Below, one piece after another: positions 46,477-58,861 of a stretch of 64,000 nucleotides of DNA. The stretch's first letter is position 1. Each line of letters starts with the position of its first letter. Location: the NCBI RefSeq assembly GCF_910592395.1, contig NC_088319.1, positions 10,848,001 through 10,912,000 on the forward strand, written 5' to 3'. The DNA comes from Lineus longissimus. Taxonomy: Eukaryota; Nemertea; Pilidiophora; Heteronemertea; Lineidae. The notes beneath the pieces were generated by a model. The model was not told the DNA's origin. It did no database searches and saw only the letters and a list, made by a program, of their open reading frames with translations. A program made the translations under genes and the position numbers.

Positions 46477-49049
46477 TATCACAGAAGTTTTCATCCGCCA
46501 GTCACGCTTCGACAGAAAACCACCACAGTACCACTAACGTTGTGATGCTTTTATTTTCATGTGAACAGGGTAAATTGGTTTTTATCAGTTTGTTATGACA
46601 GGTTTCAGATAAAGCTTTGAAATTTTATTGGCGGCAGGATTAAATGGTTTGGGGGTTTAATTACATCTCAAGTTGCAGTGGAAAATGAGGAGGAAGCAGC
46701 CCCATGACCTTGAGGGTGAACAGAAATGAACAAGGCAACATGAAAGGCAGTACACCTATAATTTCCACGTAAAAGTACTGTAAACTGGTAAATTTTTACA
46801 GACATTTTATTTAAAGCAGATTTCTGGAATAACCAGCAGCTAATCAAATGCTGGAATAAAGAAGATTTATGAAAATAAAAATTGCCAAAAAATACTTCTT
46901 TTTGGAAAACCAGAAGGAAATTTTGTTACCTGCCAAATAAAAATTGTGGAAATTTTCTTAGAAATATTTGTGAATTGCAAAAGAATGACACAAAATTTTG
47001 TGGTTCGTTATGTTTTATTGCTCTTGCTGGCTCGACCCCCATGAGAGCTGTTTCATGGGGGTTGATGTTATCAAGATTTGTCCTGATAACCATTTGATAA
47101 AACAGTCGAACAATGATAATTTAGGCCCAGGTGTGAGTAGGCTTTGTTTAAAGACAACAGACCATGTATTGCCCTAGGCCTGTGAAGAAACGCGAAAAAT
47201 AACATTATGTTTTTAGCACACTCCATACCTTTTAATCCCGGATAACAATCCAACTATGTCCATTTACAAATCAAAGAAGCACGCCAAGAAAGTAATGAAA
47301 TAGAAGGGTCGGCACTCTAAGCCAAGATAAGGTAATAAACTGGCCCACCTCGGGACAGTATTTATCTCATGACCTTCTCCCCGGAAGGCTGTAAGACAAT
47401 CAGATTGATTGCTAGGCAGACTTCTAGCAATTGGAAGTGACAGGAGGTTACCGTGGTATCTCCGGCAAGGGAATTCGAAATCCAGTGAATACCAGGTGGC
47501 GGGTGTTTCCCAGGGGAAAGCAATCCTGATAACATCAGGATTGGGCGTGATTCCAGATTGACCTTTACAGAGAGTATCCTGCAGGACCGAATGTGTAGGA
47601 CAAAACCTCAATGTGACATTGAGTTTGAAAGATTTTGACCTTGACCTTGACCTTGACACTGAACAAGGAGGATCATCACCTTGCTGGTCAATGCTGCCAG
47701 TTTCAAAATGTTCTCCTAATGGATAGGTGTTACCACAGTCCCTTTTCCTATCTCTGCATACCCTCTGAACGATTTTGACCTTGACAATGACCTTGACAAT
47801 GACCCTGACATTGATCAAAGGATGATGACCTTGCGTTAAAAAGAGTTCTCATTCTGGAGAAGGGCTACCACAGTCTCCTTTCCTCACCACAAAGCTGATA
47901 AATGCTGTCGTTTATAGAGGAGTGTACTGTTTAGAGAGATTAAATCAAATGGAAACAACAAACTAGGCACTAGGTCCTCAAGACAGAGTGTGTCCTTGAA
48001 GGGGTGTCCTTGATTTAGAGGTATCCCCTAAGCGAGGTTCAACTGCATTGTTACAGCCAAAGCTGAATGACTGTGTTAACTTTGCAATTCCCATAACCGC
48101 TTAGCTAGAGACTTGCATACACCATCCTCTAAGAGCAAATAAGTCATCACCATGGTATATCAATACCCTGGAACCAAAGATAAATCTTACGAGAGCTAGC
48201 GAGGCTGATCCTAGCGAGCATCCATGATGATTACCCAGAGGGCCGTTTGACATCTTAGGACAAATCGACTCATCCTAGTGACGTTATCTGTAATTTAAGA
48301 TTGGTCATCATGGTGCTGCTACCCTGGAACTCAAATGAAGCAGAGAAGAAACAAGACAAGATATTGGCTGATGGGTTCGAGGCCAGTGCAGCTCTCTACC
48401 CTCACATGTACTATTCAGACATTGCGCTGTACAGGTGCTCCCATCCTCCTTCCATATGACTGGAACTCCGTATTCATTTATGATTTCTTTCCATTCCTGC
48501 TTGAATTGGTTGCCATTGCATCCAAATGGCCTCAACTATGACATTTCATTATTATGAGGCAGTACCGTTATGTTGACAGATATAATACCATAAGTACCAA
48601 GTTTGTGTAAATACGATGATAACTCAAGTATTGCATTGTGTATACTTGCATTTCTATTGTCCTGACTAACGATTAAATACAAATGACGTATATACCCCTT
48701 TAAAATGAAATCAAGAAGAGAATCATAAACTGTCTTATAAAACCCACGGACTGCATCGGAACAAACACCGTCCACAAGATATGATTTGTTGTCATGGTGT
48801 TCTGATAAATTCAGATTAATCAAATACCAGCCTTAGAAGTAGAGATTGCCAAATACTCTAGATCCCACTAGATATACCCATTCTCGGTCGGCCCGTGATT
48901 TATCTGATTTTCATGCGGCGCTAGCTGTTTCTATAGGGATTTGAATTCATATGGTGTGTTCCAGGATAACAGGCAAAGTGGTCTATCTTAGTTGGAACTG
49001 ATGGACAAACATACATCAATGTTGAACATGTTAAAGGGAAGACCATTTT
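46477..49049. other. Intergenic with old MITE fragments
   Basis: It contains the TGACCTTGA arrays (47,636-47,656; 47,776-47,815), a mariner-like MITE fragment (47,925-48,050) and an inverted family D copy (48,590-48,700). The 184-codon minus frame at 47,264-47,818 comes from the simple repeats. A plus-strand stretch at 48,310-48,435 could be an exon but lacks support. Confidence 0.45.
47636..47815 (+). repeat. Clustered TGACCTTGA half-site repeats
   Basis: Three overlapping TGACCT units at 47,636-47,656, then TGACCTTGACAATGACCTTG and variants at 47,776-47,815. TGACCTTGA is the reverse of the extended nuclear-receptor half-site TCAAGGTCA. It may be a simple repeat only. Confidence 0.5.
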
Positions 49050-49482
49050 AACTCAGCGGCAAGAGTTGTGTGTTTGGTGGGCCAGTTTGACCACATTTCC
49101 CCTGTTTTGGCACAGCTACACTGGCTTCCTGTCAAATTCAGGATCCAGTACAAAATGTTAATCCTGGTGTTTAAGTGCTTGACTGGTGAAGCTCCGGAGT
49201 ATCTCAGATCCATGATTCAATTAAAAAGAACTGGGCGCTCTGGCCTTAGATCTGAATCTGAGATGCTCCTGGAGGTTCCCCAGTTCAAGCATCCAACTCT
49301 CGGTGGACGCTCATTCTCGGCAGCTGCTCCAAGACTGTGGAATCAGCTGCCGACGAGCGTCCACCATGCCGATTCCATTGAAGGTTTCAAGTCCCTCCTG
49401 AAGGCCCACCTACTTGCAGCTGCCTACGGGAGGGATAGCGTCCCAGAATACTCTCCTGCGGAGTAATTGGGGCGCTATATAA
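49050..49482 (+). pseudogene. CR1/L2-like LINE, 3' end of the reverse transcriptase ORF
   Basis: The frame from 49,050 to 49,466 encodes the RT C-terminal region, with LHWLPVKFRIQYKMLILVFK, GEAPEYL and RSFSAAAPRLWNQLP, standard landmarks of CR1/L2-group elements. The 5' part is missing. The 3' tail GGGGCGCTATATAA is interrupted at 49,482 by the cargo element and resumes at 52,873 with TAATATG and (TTGA)n. Confidence 0.85.
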
Positions 49483-50093
49483 ACAAGAGGCCCAAGGGCC
49501 TGGCGCTCAGCTGAGTTGTTGCTGCATTGTTCGTATATATTACATTACTCGTCAAACTCTACTAAACTAAGGACTCAAAGCCTAAGGATATTAGCTTCTG
49601 GATGTGTAACAGTGAATTACGGTAGACTGGCGCAATCTACTTCAAGCAAGCTCCACCCTTGCAATGTGTGCGCAAACAGATAACCTAACCTATATTGGAC
49701 CATCAATTCTACACACAGCAACATGATTCATCCTCAGCTGTTACCATGATGATGATGATGATCCTTTTCGCAAATTGGTCGTCTTCTGTCTTTCTTCCAT
49801 ACTTCAGTGCCACCGGATGTAGTCTGCCCTTGTGAAGGGATCCTTTCAGCACCGGGGCACAAGAATCCATGCGAATTGAATCACATGGAGAGACTAGCCC
49901 AATCACCCGCTTTTGGCTGGGTAGAAATGGGTAAATCTCGCAGACTGGACCTTAAACTCTACTGCCGACGTGTGAGGCCGGTCTGACAGATGAGTAAGTG
50001 GGGTCCACCTAATGCAGAAGGCACCAGTTTCCCTAACTAAAAGGGTAACATTAACCAAATGCTCTACCCAACTCTATTATTGCCTAAAGGCCT

Positions 50094-51415
50094 GTGTACA
50101 CTAGTAAAATATTAGCAACATTTTTACATTTCCAGTTGCAACAAATGTTGCAAAAATGTTGCGTAGTGTGTACAGAGCAAAACGCGTCTTACAACATGTT
50201 GTAAAATTGTTGCAAATTAAATGCAATGCAATTCTTTGTTGCATGTTGTAAAAATGTTGCAAACTCTTCAGCCAATCAGAAATAGGATTTGCGTCATGTG
50301 ATCTACCGGAGTTCATGTGACTTGAACAAGAAGCAGGTATAGCAACTCTCAAGTGAGTGTCTTGCTTCGTAGGGTGATGAAACCTTTTCTAGAAGTTTTT
50401 GTATGACGGCTTGTCAGTCAGCCGCAACTCCTTTGGGCTGCGTATCCATAGGCTGTTCCGTGCCCTGCACAACATTCCCTTTTTACCGCCTGGCGCGCCA
50501 CACGGACAATGAACCTTCGTTGGTGTTATTGATCGTTCCCATAGGTTATGCCGTGTCACATTGCGGGCATATATGCACTGTGGATTGGGAATATAGGCCC
50601 ATATTGGGATTGAACATGTCCATTCTTTTGCGAGTGAACAACACGGAAGCAATGTCTGAGGCGAAATTAATCAAAGAGGTTCATCAACGGGAACTACTCT
50701 GGGACCCCGAAACTGATGATTATCATAACAAGCACGAACCTGTAATTTGTTGCTTAAAAGTCAAGTTTTATATACATGTACATGTCAATTTGATGTTGCA
50801 AGTGAAAATACAAGTTACTTGTATTTTCATTTTCAATATTCATAAGAAATTGTCTTCTGAAATAATGACAGCGTGCGGATAAACGCGATTGACCGCTGCG
50901 AAATGAGGACTACAAAGGCCTACATGACCAAAAAGGAATATCCAATGGAGACGCAGGGCATAGTGCCAGGTCACAAGGCTGTTACGCCATAACGCCACAC
51001 TACACAAGGGCATACCCTATGGATACGCGGCCTTAACAGGCAGTGGTATGCCCCATCATCCACCCTCATTTTGATCCAGGGCCTGGTCCATATTCTCTTT
51101 GGTTATTTCGCCGCCTCTTCCGTCTCTCAACAATGACAGCTAAAATTGCTGCAGAAGCACTCAAAACACATCTTCTCTCCTTGGAATCATCCATTTTCCC
51201 TCCAAAATACCTATTTCCCTTTGTTCCCACTAAAAAGTTTGCAACAATTTACCAACATGTTGTAAAAATGTTGCTAATTTGTTGCAATTTTGTTGCTAGT
51301 GAACACAGGGCCTTGAAGGGCTTGTTGCAAAATTGTTGTAAAAATGTTGGTAAAATGTTGGTAAAATGTTGGTAAAATGTTGGTAAAATGTTGCTAATAT
51401 TTTACTAGTGTACAC
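50094..51415. mobile_element. Nested Harbinger-like TIR element, longer form
   Basis: 1,322 bp with TIRs GTGTACACTAGTAAAATATT over 31 bp. The interior is rich in TTGTTGCAA and GTTGTAAAAATG motifs and encodes the first exon of a MADF-domain protein (50,652-50,741). Harbinger transposons carry such a DNA-binding accessory protein beside the transposase; the transposase itself is absent here. Confidence 0.65.
50652..50741 (+). pseudogene. MADF-domain first exon
   Basis: It starts MSEAKLIKEVHQRELLWDPE and continues TDDYHNKHEP to a possible gtaatt donor. The LI-x-EV-x-x-x-LLWDP core and the following DYxNK are typical of the MADF/SANT-like N-terminus. The remaining helices are not found downstream. 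Confidence 0.6.
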
Positions 51416-51595
51416 CTAAGTCAAGTGAAACTCTTAACAAACCTTAGCAGAATGCCACCATTGAAATGTTGATAATAATGATAGCAAGTAAAAACTTTAA
51501 ACAGATAGACTTGATTTTTTTAGCCAACTGCCACATGCGGTTTTCTTTATTTAGTAAATTTTGAGGTAAGTATTACAGAATGAAATACTTGAATA

Positions 51596-52432
51596 CTAGA
51601 ATTGCCTGGCTCTTCTGATGATTGCACTGGTGAACACCGAAGTCGATGGGATGTGCAAAGTCATAGCTCGATCCTCTCTCTTGGTCATCTTTGAGATGTG
51701 GTCACCAAATATGTTCAAATGCAGCTGCAGATCATTCCTGTCCTGCAAAACATGATGAGGAGATAACATTTTAATTTTGATAGAATAGGTAAGCTAGCCA
51801 AGTTTTATATCAAATACAAGGCCAACAACAACTGATAAGGCGCTAGGCCTAGGGCCGAATGATCAAGGAAGTTCATTGATATGATTGAGAATACATTGTG
51901 ATAAGAGTGATGAATCGGCCCCGTTTGAAGCATTGTGCTATGTACAGTGTGCAAGTGTCAGTGTGTATCCGCTATCGCATTTATTGTGTGTTGACATTTC
52001 AAATCGCTGGAGTCGATCCTCAATTACACTGTTTATGTACATTGGCAACCTTACCCGATGATATCAGAACGATGTTTATTATTGTCTTGTTTATTCACAT
52101 TAGTTCTGCTATGTGACAAGAGTTATTTGTTGAGAAATCCATGATTTAAAGCCGGACTTTGACATCGTTTCTCAGACCAACCAAGCTGCATTTCGCAGAT
52201 CGTTTTTCAACGATCGTCGACGAACTATTTCAAATTAATCACATCCAATTAAACAATCCAAGCCTTCCCTAATGTCATCAACATGCAATAACACAAGAAG
52301 CCAAATATTATCGCCTATGAAATTGTGAATTTAATGAGAACTTACCTCTGAATTGACAGAACGCGATCTATTCCATAGCATGGTCTCCTTACGTCTGAAC
52401 TGCGCAGACTCGAGACGTGACGTTCGCTGCAC
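51596..52432 (-). pseudogene. Cargo gene copy 2, start codon lost
   Basis: Same exons as copy 1: 52,346-52,432 and 51,596-51,742, with gtaag and ttttgcag intact. The start codon is GTG instead of ATG and one Tyr in GDYISKM is His. A shorter product from the internal Met (residue 18) is possible. Otherwise the frame is open. Confidence 0.55.
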
Positions 52433-52781
52433 GTGTGATTGGACGTGGGATAACTCGCGCGAAATTTAAAATGCTCTTCTTGGGGGGTGCTCACTAAATT
52501 GCGCCAGTAACACCACCTGGTGAGAAATTCATGAACCACGCCTATTGATAATGAAAGAGAAAGCTTTGCTCTATAAAATTAGATTTGATTCATGATCCCC
52601 AACTGAGAAATCAGCTGCTGGAAAAGTTTTTGGAAAATTTCGCTCGGTGCCACCTAGTGGCCAAACCGCTCATCCTGCCGGACCCACATTTGGTCTATTC
52701 AGGAGTCCTGAAGGGTCTCAACGCCTCAGAGGGAAAATCTATCGCCTATCCGCCATAGTTTTGAAACGTGCCTGTTTAACG

Positions 52782-52816
<35 letters not shown>

Positions 52817-52820
52817 GGAC
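52782..52820 (+). repeat. (GACA)n microsatellite, about 9 units
   Basis: Shorter allele of the tract at 42,432-42,514, at the same position before the terminal hairpin. Confidence 0.95.
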
Positions 52821-52872
52821 ACTCATTCTACCATTTACTCATATGAATAGCTCAGCTTTTCAGCTGAGCTAA

Positions 52873-52905
52873 TAATATGTATTGATTGATTGATTGATTG
52901 ACCAA
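52873..52905 (+). repeat. LINE 3' tail, (TTGA)n
   Basis: TAATATGTA followed by repeated TTGA, the continuation of the LINE tail broken at 49,482. Confidence 0.6.
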
Positions 52906-52944
52906 TGCATTTTAGATGTCTTCTCTGCGCCACAGTTATCCTTC

Positions 52945-53235
52945 AAAATGAACTGAATGCCTATTTAAACCATGGGAGGCTGTTCTCTTGAAAACAAAGA
53001 ACACACTCTCACCCTTGAACTATATTGGCATTCATTTTGAAAGATTTTTCAAATGGTTCTAAAACGTTTTTAAACTTTTCAAAACAAAGTGAATGCCAAT
53101 TTCAAGGGTGGGAGTCTGTTCTTTGCTTTCCAGAGAACAACCTCTAATGTTGTAAATGGGCATTCACTTATTTTGGAAAGATTTTCATTGCTCTAGGACC
53201 TCAAGTTCTAGCCAAAATGGTGGCGTCTATGTTAA
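52945..53235. repeat. Foldback MITE family, compound decayed copy
   Basis: Two partial palindromic units, each with GAAAACAAAGAAC or GTTCTTTGCTTTCCAGAGAA centres. It ends AAGTTCTAGCCAAAATGGTG, the standard outer arm. Confidence 0.55.
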
Positions 53236-54490
53236 TCCTTAAAGACAGATCTGAAAATGATGTGATTTTTTATCAGCCTCCGATAAATGTGACACTCTGT
53301 ACCAACTGTGTGAGTTATCCAATATTGATACCGCAATATTTCACAAATCGTTGGCCATTTACATAATTCCTACTCGTAGTTTATCGGCTGTACCGTAAGG
53401 TTTGTAATGAAAGACAGATTTACGAGATTTTCATTACCTTTACTGACAGCGCCACCTATCAATCAGGTAAAGATCAGAAGGGGAGTGATATCATAAATAT
53501 CATAACAGGGAACTTGGATTACAATATTTACTGTGTCTGCGGTGATGACTTGCAAATTGAGATATTGGTTTGAATTAGAGACTTGACAACTTGATCGATT
53601 GAGAATAATGTTCTCGAGTCTCCTGAGGATTACTGAAATAACTTCACATTGATATACAGTTACTGGTAAGAATTCTAAAGGATGCCTACAGGTAAATGGC
53701 CATGCATTACCCATCCTGAGGAATTCAGGGGTTAAAGTTAGCTTATCTGGCCCTGCACACAAACCCCTGAAGCATTTCCCCCTTTTAGCTCAGGTACGTA
53801 CAGACATACATGTACACCTTAAGGTCAGCATCAGAGATTTAACTATCAACTTTGGTTTCAGTACCCTAATGATTTGTATGAATGGAAATAGCACTTGGAA
53901 GTCTTTTTGTCAACACAAATATGCACCCGAGGCAGTTTTTCGGGAAAATGAAATGAAAAATTTGAGAATCTAAAAAAAACTGCTAAGGGTTTTCTAATTT
54001 TCAACCCCTTAGGAATGCACATTTGTGGATGAAAACTCTCACAGGTTTTTCAAAAGCACAAAAACCTTATTTCAACGAGTCTACGTTACCATTAACAGTC
54101 AAGTGACATTTATCTTTTGGAATCGAATGAATAATACAAAGCCAAATGCAACAATACTACAAAACTGCCCCAGGATGCCAACATCTCTTGTCATTATGTA
54201 CGTCCACGACTAATCGTGTCTCTGGATGCCACATTTATGCATAGGCCGATAACACTGTGTCGTTTGTATCCCCCAGGGGGCGCCGGCCATGATTTCAATA
54301 TCACGCCGGATGATTTGTATTGGCAGTGGAGCAGAAGATGGAATAATTCTGGACGAGTGATGTTCTAGTGCACGACTGGGAACTAAGAGGGTCGGAGTAG
54401 GTCACAATCCAAGGAAGGATTGATGGCATCATTGTAAATCTGGCAAATTTCAGATCTATACCATATTTTATCTTATCGTGGAGGGTGGGG
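53236..54490. other. Intergenic, nothing recognised
   Basis: No supported exon. A diverged stretch near 54,000-54,070 (CACAGGTTTTTCAAAAGCAC) may be an old relative of the next MITE. Confidence 0.45.
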
Positions 54491-54710
54491 TACACTCTTA
54501 GAAAATAAAAGATTTTGAGCATCTGAAAAACCACTAAAGGTTTTTCAGCAACTTAAATATTCACCCAGTAGAGGGATTTTGGTAAAAAGAAAAACCCCAA
54601 ATCAGTTTTGACATTGTGAAAAACCTCTTATGAAAAACCTACAAGGTGCATATTTGTGTTGGCCGAAACTTTTTTAAAAGGGGAAAAACCTTTATTTCTT
54701 AGAGTGTGAA
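54491..54710. mobile_element. MITE with CACTCTTAGAAA ends
   Basis: About 215 bp with imperfect inverted ends (CACTCTTAGAAAATAAAAG and CTTTATTTCTTAGAGTGTG). Internal GAAAAACC and GGTTTTTC blocks alternate. Related AACC/GGTT palindromes occur near 35,895. Confidence 0.6.
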
Positions 54711-54784
54711 GTATCACTCTCAATGCTGCATTGTGTAGTAAGAAGTATGAAGATGTTATGGAAATGTCAATGTACAGTCAGAGG

Positions 54785-55050
54785 CAGGGGCGGATCCAGG
54801 ATATTTCGAAAGGGGGCGCACTTTGAGGGCGAAGCCGGAATTGTGAGCGCCGCAGGCGCGAAGCGACGGCGGGGGTCTGGGGGGCCTCCCCCAGAAAATT
54901 TTTTTAAGATAAGACTCCATATATGCGATTTCCTGGCATCTGATCTTCAAATATTAAGCACCACTTTAATTTGGGCTACAATATTTTTACACCGTGCCGG
55001 AATTAGGGGGGGGCGTGCGCCGGGTGCGCCCCCCCTTGGATCCGCGCCTG
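54785..55050. mobile_element. hAT-type MITE (CAGGGGCGGATCC family)
   Basis: 266 bp. Left end CAGGGGCGGATCCAGG with GGGGGCGCAC; right end GTGCGCCCCCCCTTGGATCC then GCGCCTG. This family is widespread in animals. Flanks share only part of the expected 8-bp duplication (AGAGG). Confidence 0.7.
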
Positions 55051-55552
55051 AGAGGGGTAAGAGAAAATGTACCAAGAGCCAAGTACATTTGTAATTGAGT
55101 TAACCTCGAACACTCTTGAAGAACAATGTACACCATAAAGTTTCGATAGAGAGGTATACGTTTGTGAAGCCACATTATGAAAATATTAATTTGGGTTTGC
55201 TCTTTCTTGTGGTTTCACTAATGCACTCCATTACTCTCCAGTACCACATGTAAGTCGCATCGATTCAGCAAACATACCAAATCCAATGAGAAGTTCACTC
55301 CACTTTAATTAGAAAATCGTAGTCGTATTAATCAATTCTATTGGATCTGTGAAATGTTAAAGTTCGGAAATCAACTGCAAAGACTAGACGAAGGCAAAGC
55401 ATGAAAGCGTAAACAGATTCGAGAGGAAATGAAGCAGTCATGTCACCCATAAAGGGGTATGCCATTCGTATTTAATCATGAGTCAAGAAAAGAGGAATGT
55501 AATTATACTCAATGCCGTAATGCAGTTATCATGCATGGAACTTGTGACCCAC

Positions 55553-55733
55553 CACGGCAAAATGAGTCGCATGTCGCACAGAAGATGGGCCTAAAATGGC
55601 ACCAGGATATAATAGAAGAAATTGATATACTCAGATGTCACAAAAGGCAGACAATAGTGAAATGAACAACCAGTCCATCTCAACCTGTCAAGCTCGGAGC
55701 GACATGCGACTCATCTTGCCATGGCGGGTCACA
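55553..55733. mobile_element. MITE with 34-bp TIRs
   Basis: 181 bp. TIR begins TGTGACCCACCACGGCAAAA and runs through GAGTCGCATGTCGC, with three mismatches between the ends. Non-coding. A family D fragment lies just before it (55,455-55,545). Confidence 0.7.
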
Positions 55734-57356
55734 TATTTTTATATAGGTCTGACGCCACAAGGAAAGCTAGTGGTCTGTATAGGTATCATTGGCTGATGTT
55801 GCCTGCACACCCAGTTGAACGCTGGTGTGGCTCACAGGTGCTCTTTGCTTCGGTCAAGTTTTATTGTTGGAGTTTCTGTCTCCTAGTTTGGGTGCGATTT
55901 CCGGCTTACGAGCCCAGTTTGATTTCCGACTTTCCTCTCTTTGACTGGTTGCCTACCAGGAATAAAGAGGCAAGTCTCCTCCAGAGAGATCTCATCCGCT
56001 GAGCCCCTCCGACTGCAATTTGTATCAAGAAATGAAGACAAGTGCTTTATCAAAGAGCACAAACTAATGTAACCAAAATGAAAGTGTAAATAAGGCGTTA
56101 AGAAGATTGCCTTACCTAATCAAGCAAACCTTGTTTGTCTGTTTGTCAGCTGAACTTTTCCATTCCATTTCATCATCGGCAGATTGCCGCTAATCTCGTT
56201 AATTTTTTCCACAATCGCTAATGCGGTACAAACACGTATCTGCCTGGAGACTCACTCTCATTCAGTCATGATAATCAGTCGTGTCATGTTTGCCGTATTA
56301 TTGCCACAATGTGTGTGCATTCTTCCACCTGACTAAAAGACTGGCAGAGAAATGAAGAGATATCTGATAATCATCACAAAATCCTAGTAGAAAATCTGAA
56401 TTTATTGGTAGCACGTTGCCTAATATTGTTAACATCTCTAATCTTTCGGACACGGGGGACTTTTCACATGCTTGGTTTGTCAATTTCAGGAGTATTGAAG
56501 GTATGGAAACTTATAAAATCTACGCAACCACCGGAATGGATGCCTTTCGATTGACGCCAATTTTCCAGTCTGGGGAGACCAAGGCTTATTCTTGCTGGAA
56601 TGCTATGCCACTGGTTTTAACTGCTTAAGGAAAGAACATATCCGACTCTCCACCCTCCTCTGATAGGCCACAAACAGAACTGCAGTAATTCGCACTACTG
56701 CCAATATCAGAATAAGGCATTCTTACCTTTGTCATAAAAGAGATACATGTCCTAAAGATTTCCCACAAACTGTTAGCAAATGTATCTGGTATCGAATTTT
56801 ATAACAGCACATTCTGTCAGGTCTTATTCGGGACATTCACAACCTCAACAACAACATGAGTAAATACAGTCAAAGAATATCTGCAAATCTACCTATGATA
56901 ATCTTGATACCACACAGTAACAAATCATATTATTCCGCCAAAGAAATCGAGTTAACCGAGCTGTGCCTGCCAAGCTCAAAGACATGAGGTAATTGTCAAC
57001 TCTATGTATTTACAATTGGTTGATTAGAGGGAATGATCTGAGTCTCGGCCTGCAGCCCAGACATCTCAGAAGCCACGTGTCTATTCATATTTGTGCACAT
57101 GCTGTATTGATGATGAAAAGACGTCAAGAGGTTTAATCTGAAGACCTTGGCTTTGCCTCAAGCACAGGGCTCAATGGCATGCCTGATGGCTGGGTCACAC
57201 TGATGGTGATTCAGTCTTCTTCTTCCTCAGTATTTGCTCTGTACTTGATGGTGATGTTGTTCTCAGAGAGTATTCCTCTTCAAAGGTGGGATGAGTGGCA
57301 TTTACTCAAAGACTCAACAACACAGTTTTCCAACCTTTTTGAGTAACTTTTCCTTT
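55734..57356. other. Intergenic, nothing recognised
   Basis: Short open frames only. No acceptor-supported exon or TIR identified. Confidence 0.45.
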
Positions 57357-57641
57357 CAAAGGAGAGCCAAGATCGGTAAACTTGACGGCCTGCCTGTTTC
57401 TCGGCAGTCTGGGGAATTGATTCTCCAGGGTGAAGATGAAGCCATCAATACCAATCAGATCCCCAACCACAACCAAATTGGTCTGCAGCCTTACACAGTA
57501 TCGGACAACAAAAGACGCTTTCACTTGAAACACGTTGGCGACAAATGTTACTACTCTGATCTGCGTGACGACATCAGTAATGGGCGCTTGGGTGAAAATG
57601 GCATGTATCCTTGGTATTATAGTCACCTGACGCTATGGTGA
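57357..57641 (+). CDS. Candidate exon, unrecognised
   Basis: A pyrimidine-rich acceptor (AACTTTTCCTTTCAAAG) precedes a frame of about 93 codons with balanced composition, including KLDGLPVSRQSGELILQGED and HVGDKCYYSDLRDD, ending in TGA. A gtgata donor overlaps the stop. The minus strand is also open here, so the coding strand is not certain. I do not recognise the family and found no neighbouring exon. Confidence 0.35.
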   Translation, partial: QRRAKIGKLDGLPVSRQSGELILQGEDEAINTNQIPNHNQIGLQPYTVSDNKRRFHLKHVGDKCYYSDLRDDISNGRLGENGMYPWYYSHLTLW

Positions 57642-58861
57642 TAAAAGTTATTCATTCGTGGGCTTGGTCTTGAAGATTACAGGGATAAAGTTACAGGAGT
57701 TAATGTGATGACAAGTTGTGGGTCTAATTCAGGGCCTCATTGAATAGACGGAATGGATGGAATATGATGAAATCATGCTTAATTCTCGCAAAAGTTTTCC
57801 AATTTGTGGGAGAAGTAGCGGGAGATTATACTAGACTGACAGTATTTGTTCAGAGGGAAGCGAGGTTTCGGATGACATTACGGAGTGTTAATTCCTTGTC
57901 GCATGTCCTTTTTGAAAATGATATAACAGGTTGAAGAAACATGTGACTAATGACCATCAGTAATCCATAGTTCTAGAATTCGTGCAAATATAGGAGAGAA
58001 ACTAAGCCGGAGAAAAAAGCACAGCTCTGCGGTAAAAACGAACATTTGTTTGTTTATCACAGCATTCTCATCTCTAAACGCTATCTCTTCAGGCACAGTC
58101 AGGAATTGGAACAAAAATATCCCCACTTCCTTTGTTGACAAAAGAAGAGAAAAAGAGACAGCATAGGGGCAATTGCTGGCAGAGAAGGAACAGGCACTAA
58201 GCTGTTGTTGATAAAACTTGGACTAGGTAAAAATTGTTGGTACTGCCACAATCTGATTTGCATTAGACCAAGAATTAATAAAGACTTGTCTTTATCAATT
58301 CTCGATTAGACTATTGCTGCATGTATAAAATCTTGTCCAAGTCAGATTTACCTTTACTCCTGTTGAAACACACTCTCCCCTCTCCCAAGGTTGAAGCACT
58401 GAGATCTACAAGAGCCTTAGCCTTTCCAAACATGACTCAAAATGCATCGCTTTCAAACGAGTTCCACTCGCGATTCCAAGGGATTGATTACGACACTGAA
58501 CACGATAGTCATCCTGGGCCGCATTAACCGAGTGATCTCAATCAATCTCGGTATCTTAATGGAGTCGACGATGATGTCATCCATGAAGACTTGAATCGGC
58601 TTGAGGAAGACGAGCCCCTTACAGATCGTACTATAGATTTCAAATGTCAGAAGGAGCTGAGCAAGAATTCAACGGCAGAGGACGGGAGAAAGCAGTTGAT
58701 GCAAAGACGTCTCAATTACAAGTGACTTGGCATTCCCATTGGTCTTGACATCAAATACATGGTTGGAAACTGCATGTCATCTTGGGCGACATTATCAAGT
58801 CAAATACCTCATACAAGACATTTTGAATTGCACTCCTGGATAAGGGGTCTCTGGCAGTGGT
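57642..58861. other. Intergenic, nothing confident
   Basis: A minus-strand stretch near 58,450-58,630 reads open with a YMDD-like text but no wider reverse-transcriptase context. Otherwise nothing is recognised. Confidence 0.4.

Larger units (their letters stand above)
49483..52872. mobile_element. Cargo-bearing microsatellite element, copy 2
   Basis: About 3.39 kb with the same terminal hairpins as copy 1. It inserted into a LINE tail. It contains the full-length nested TIR element (50,094-51,415), the cargo gene relic (51,596-52,432) and a short GACA tract (52,782-52,820). Apart from the nested element and microsatellite lengths, it matches copy 1 almost base for base. Confidence 0.75.

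Noticed and set aside
47264-47818. 184-codon minus-strand frame with KVKIV and SRSRSRS runs
   Set aside because: The low-complexity residues derive from the TGACCTTGA simple repeats. No splice or domain support.
58450-58630. Minus-strand text FMDDIIV resembling a reverse-transcriptase YMDD box
   Set aside because: No flanking RT motifs, and the frame is short and broken. Probably coincidence.
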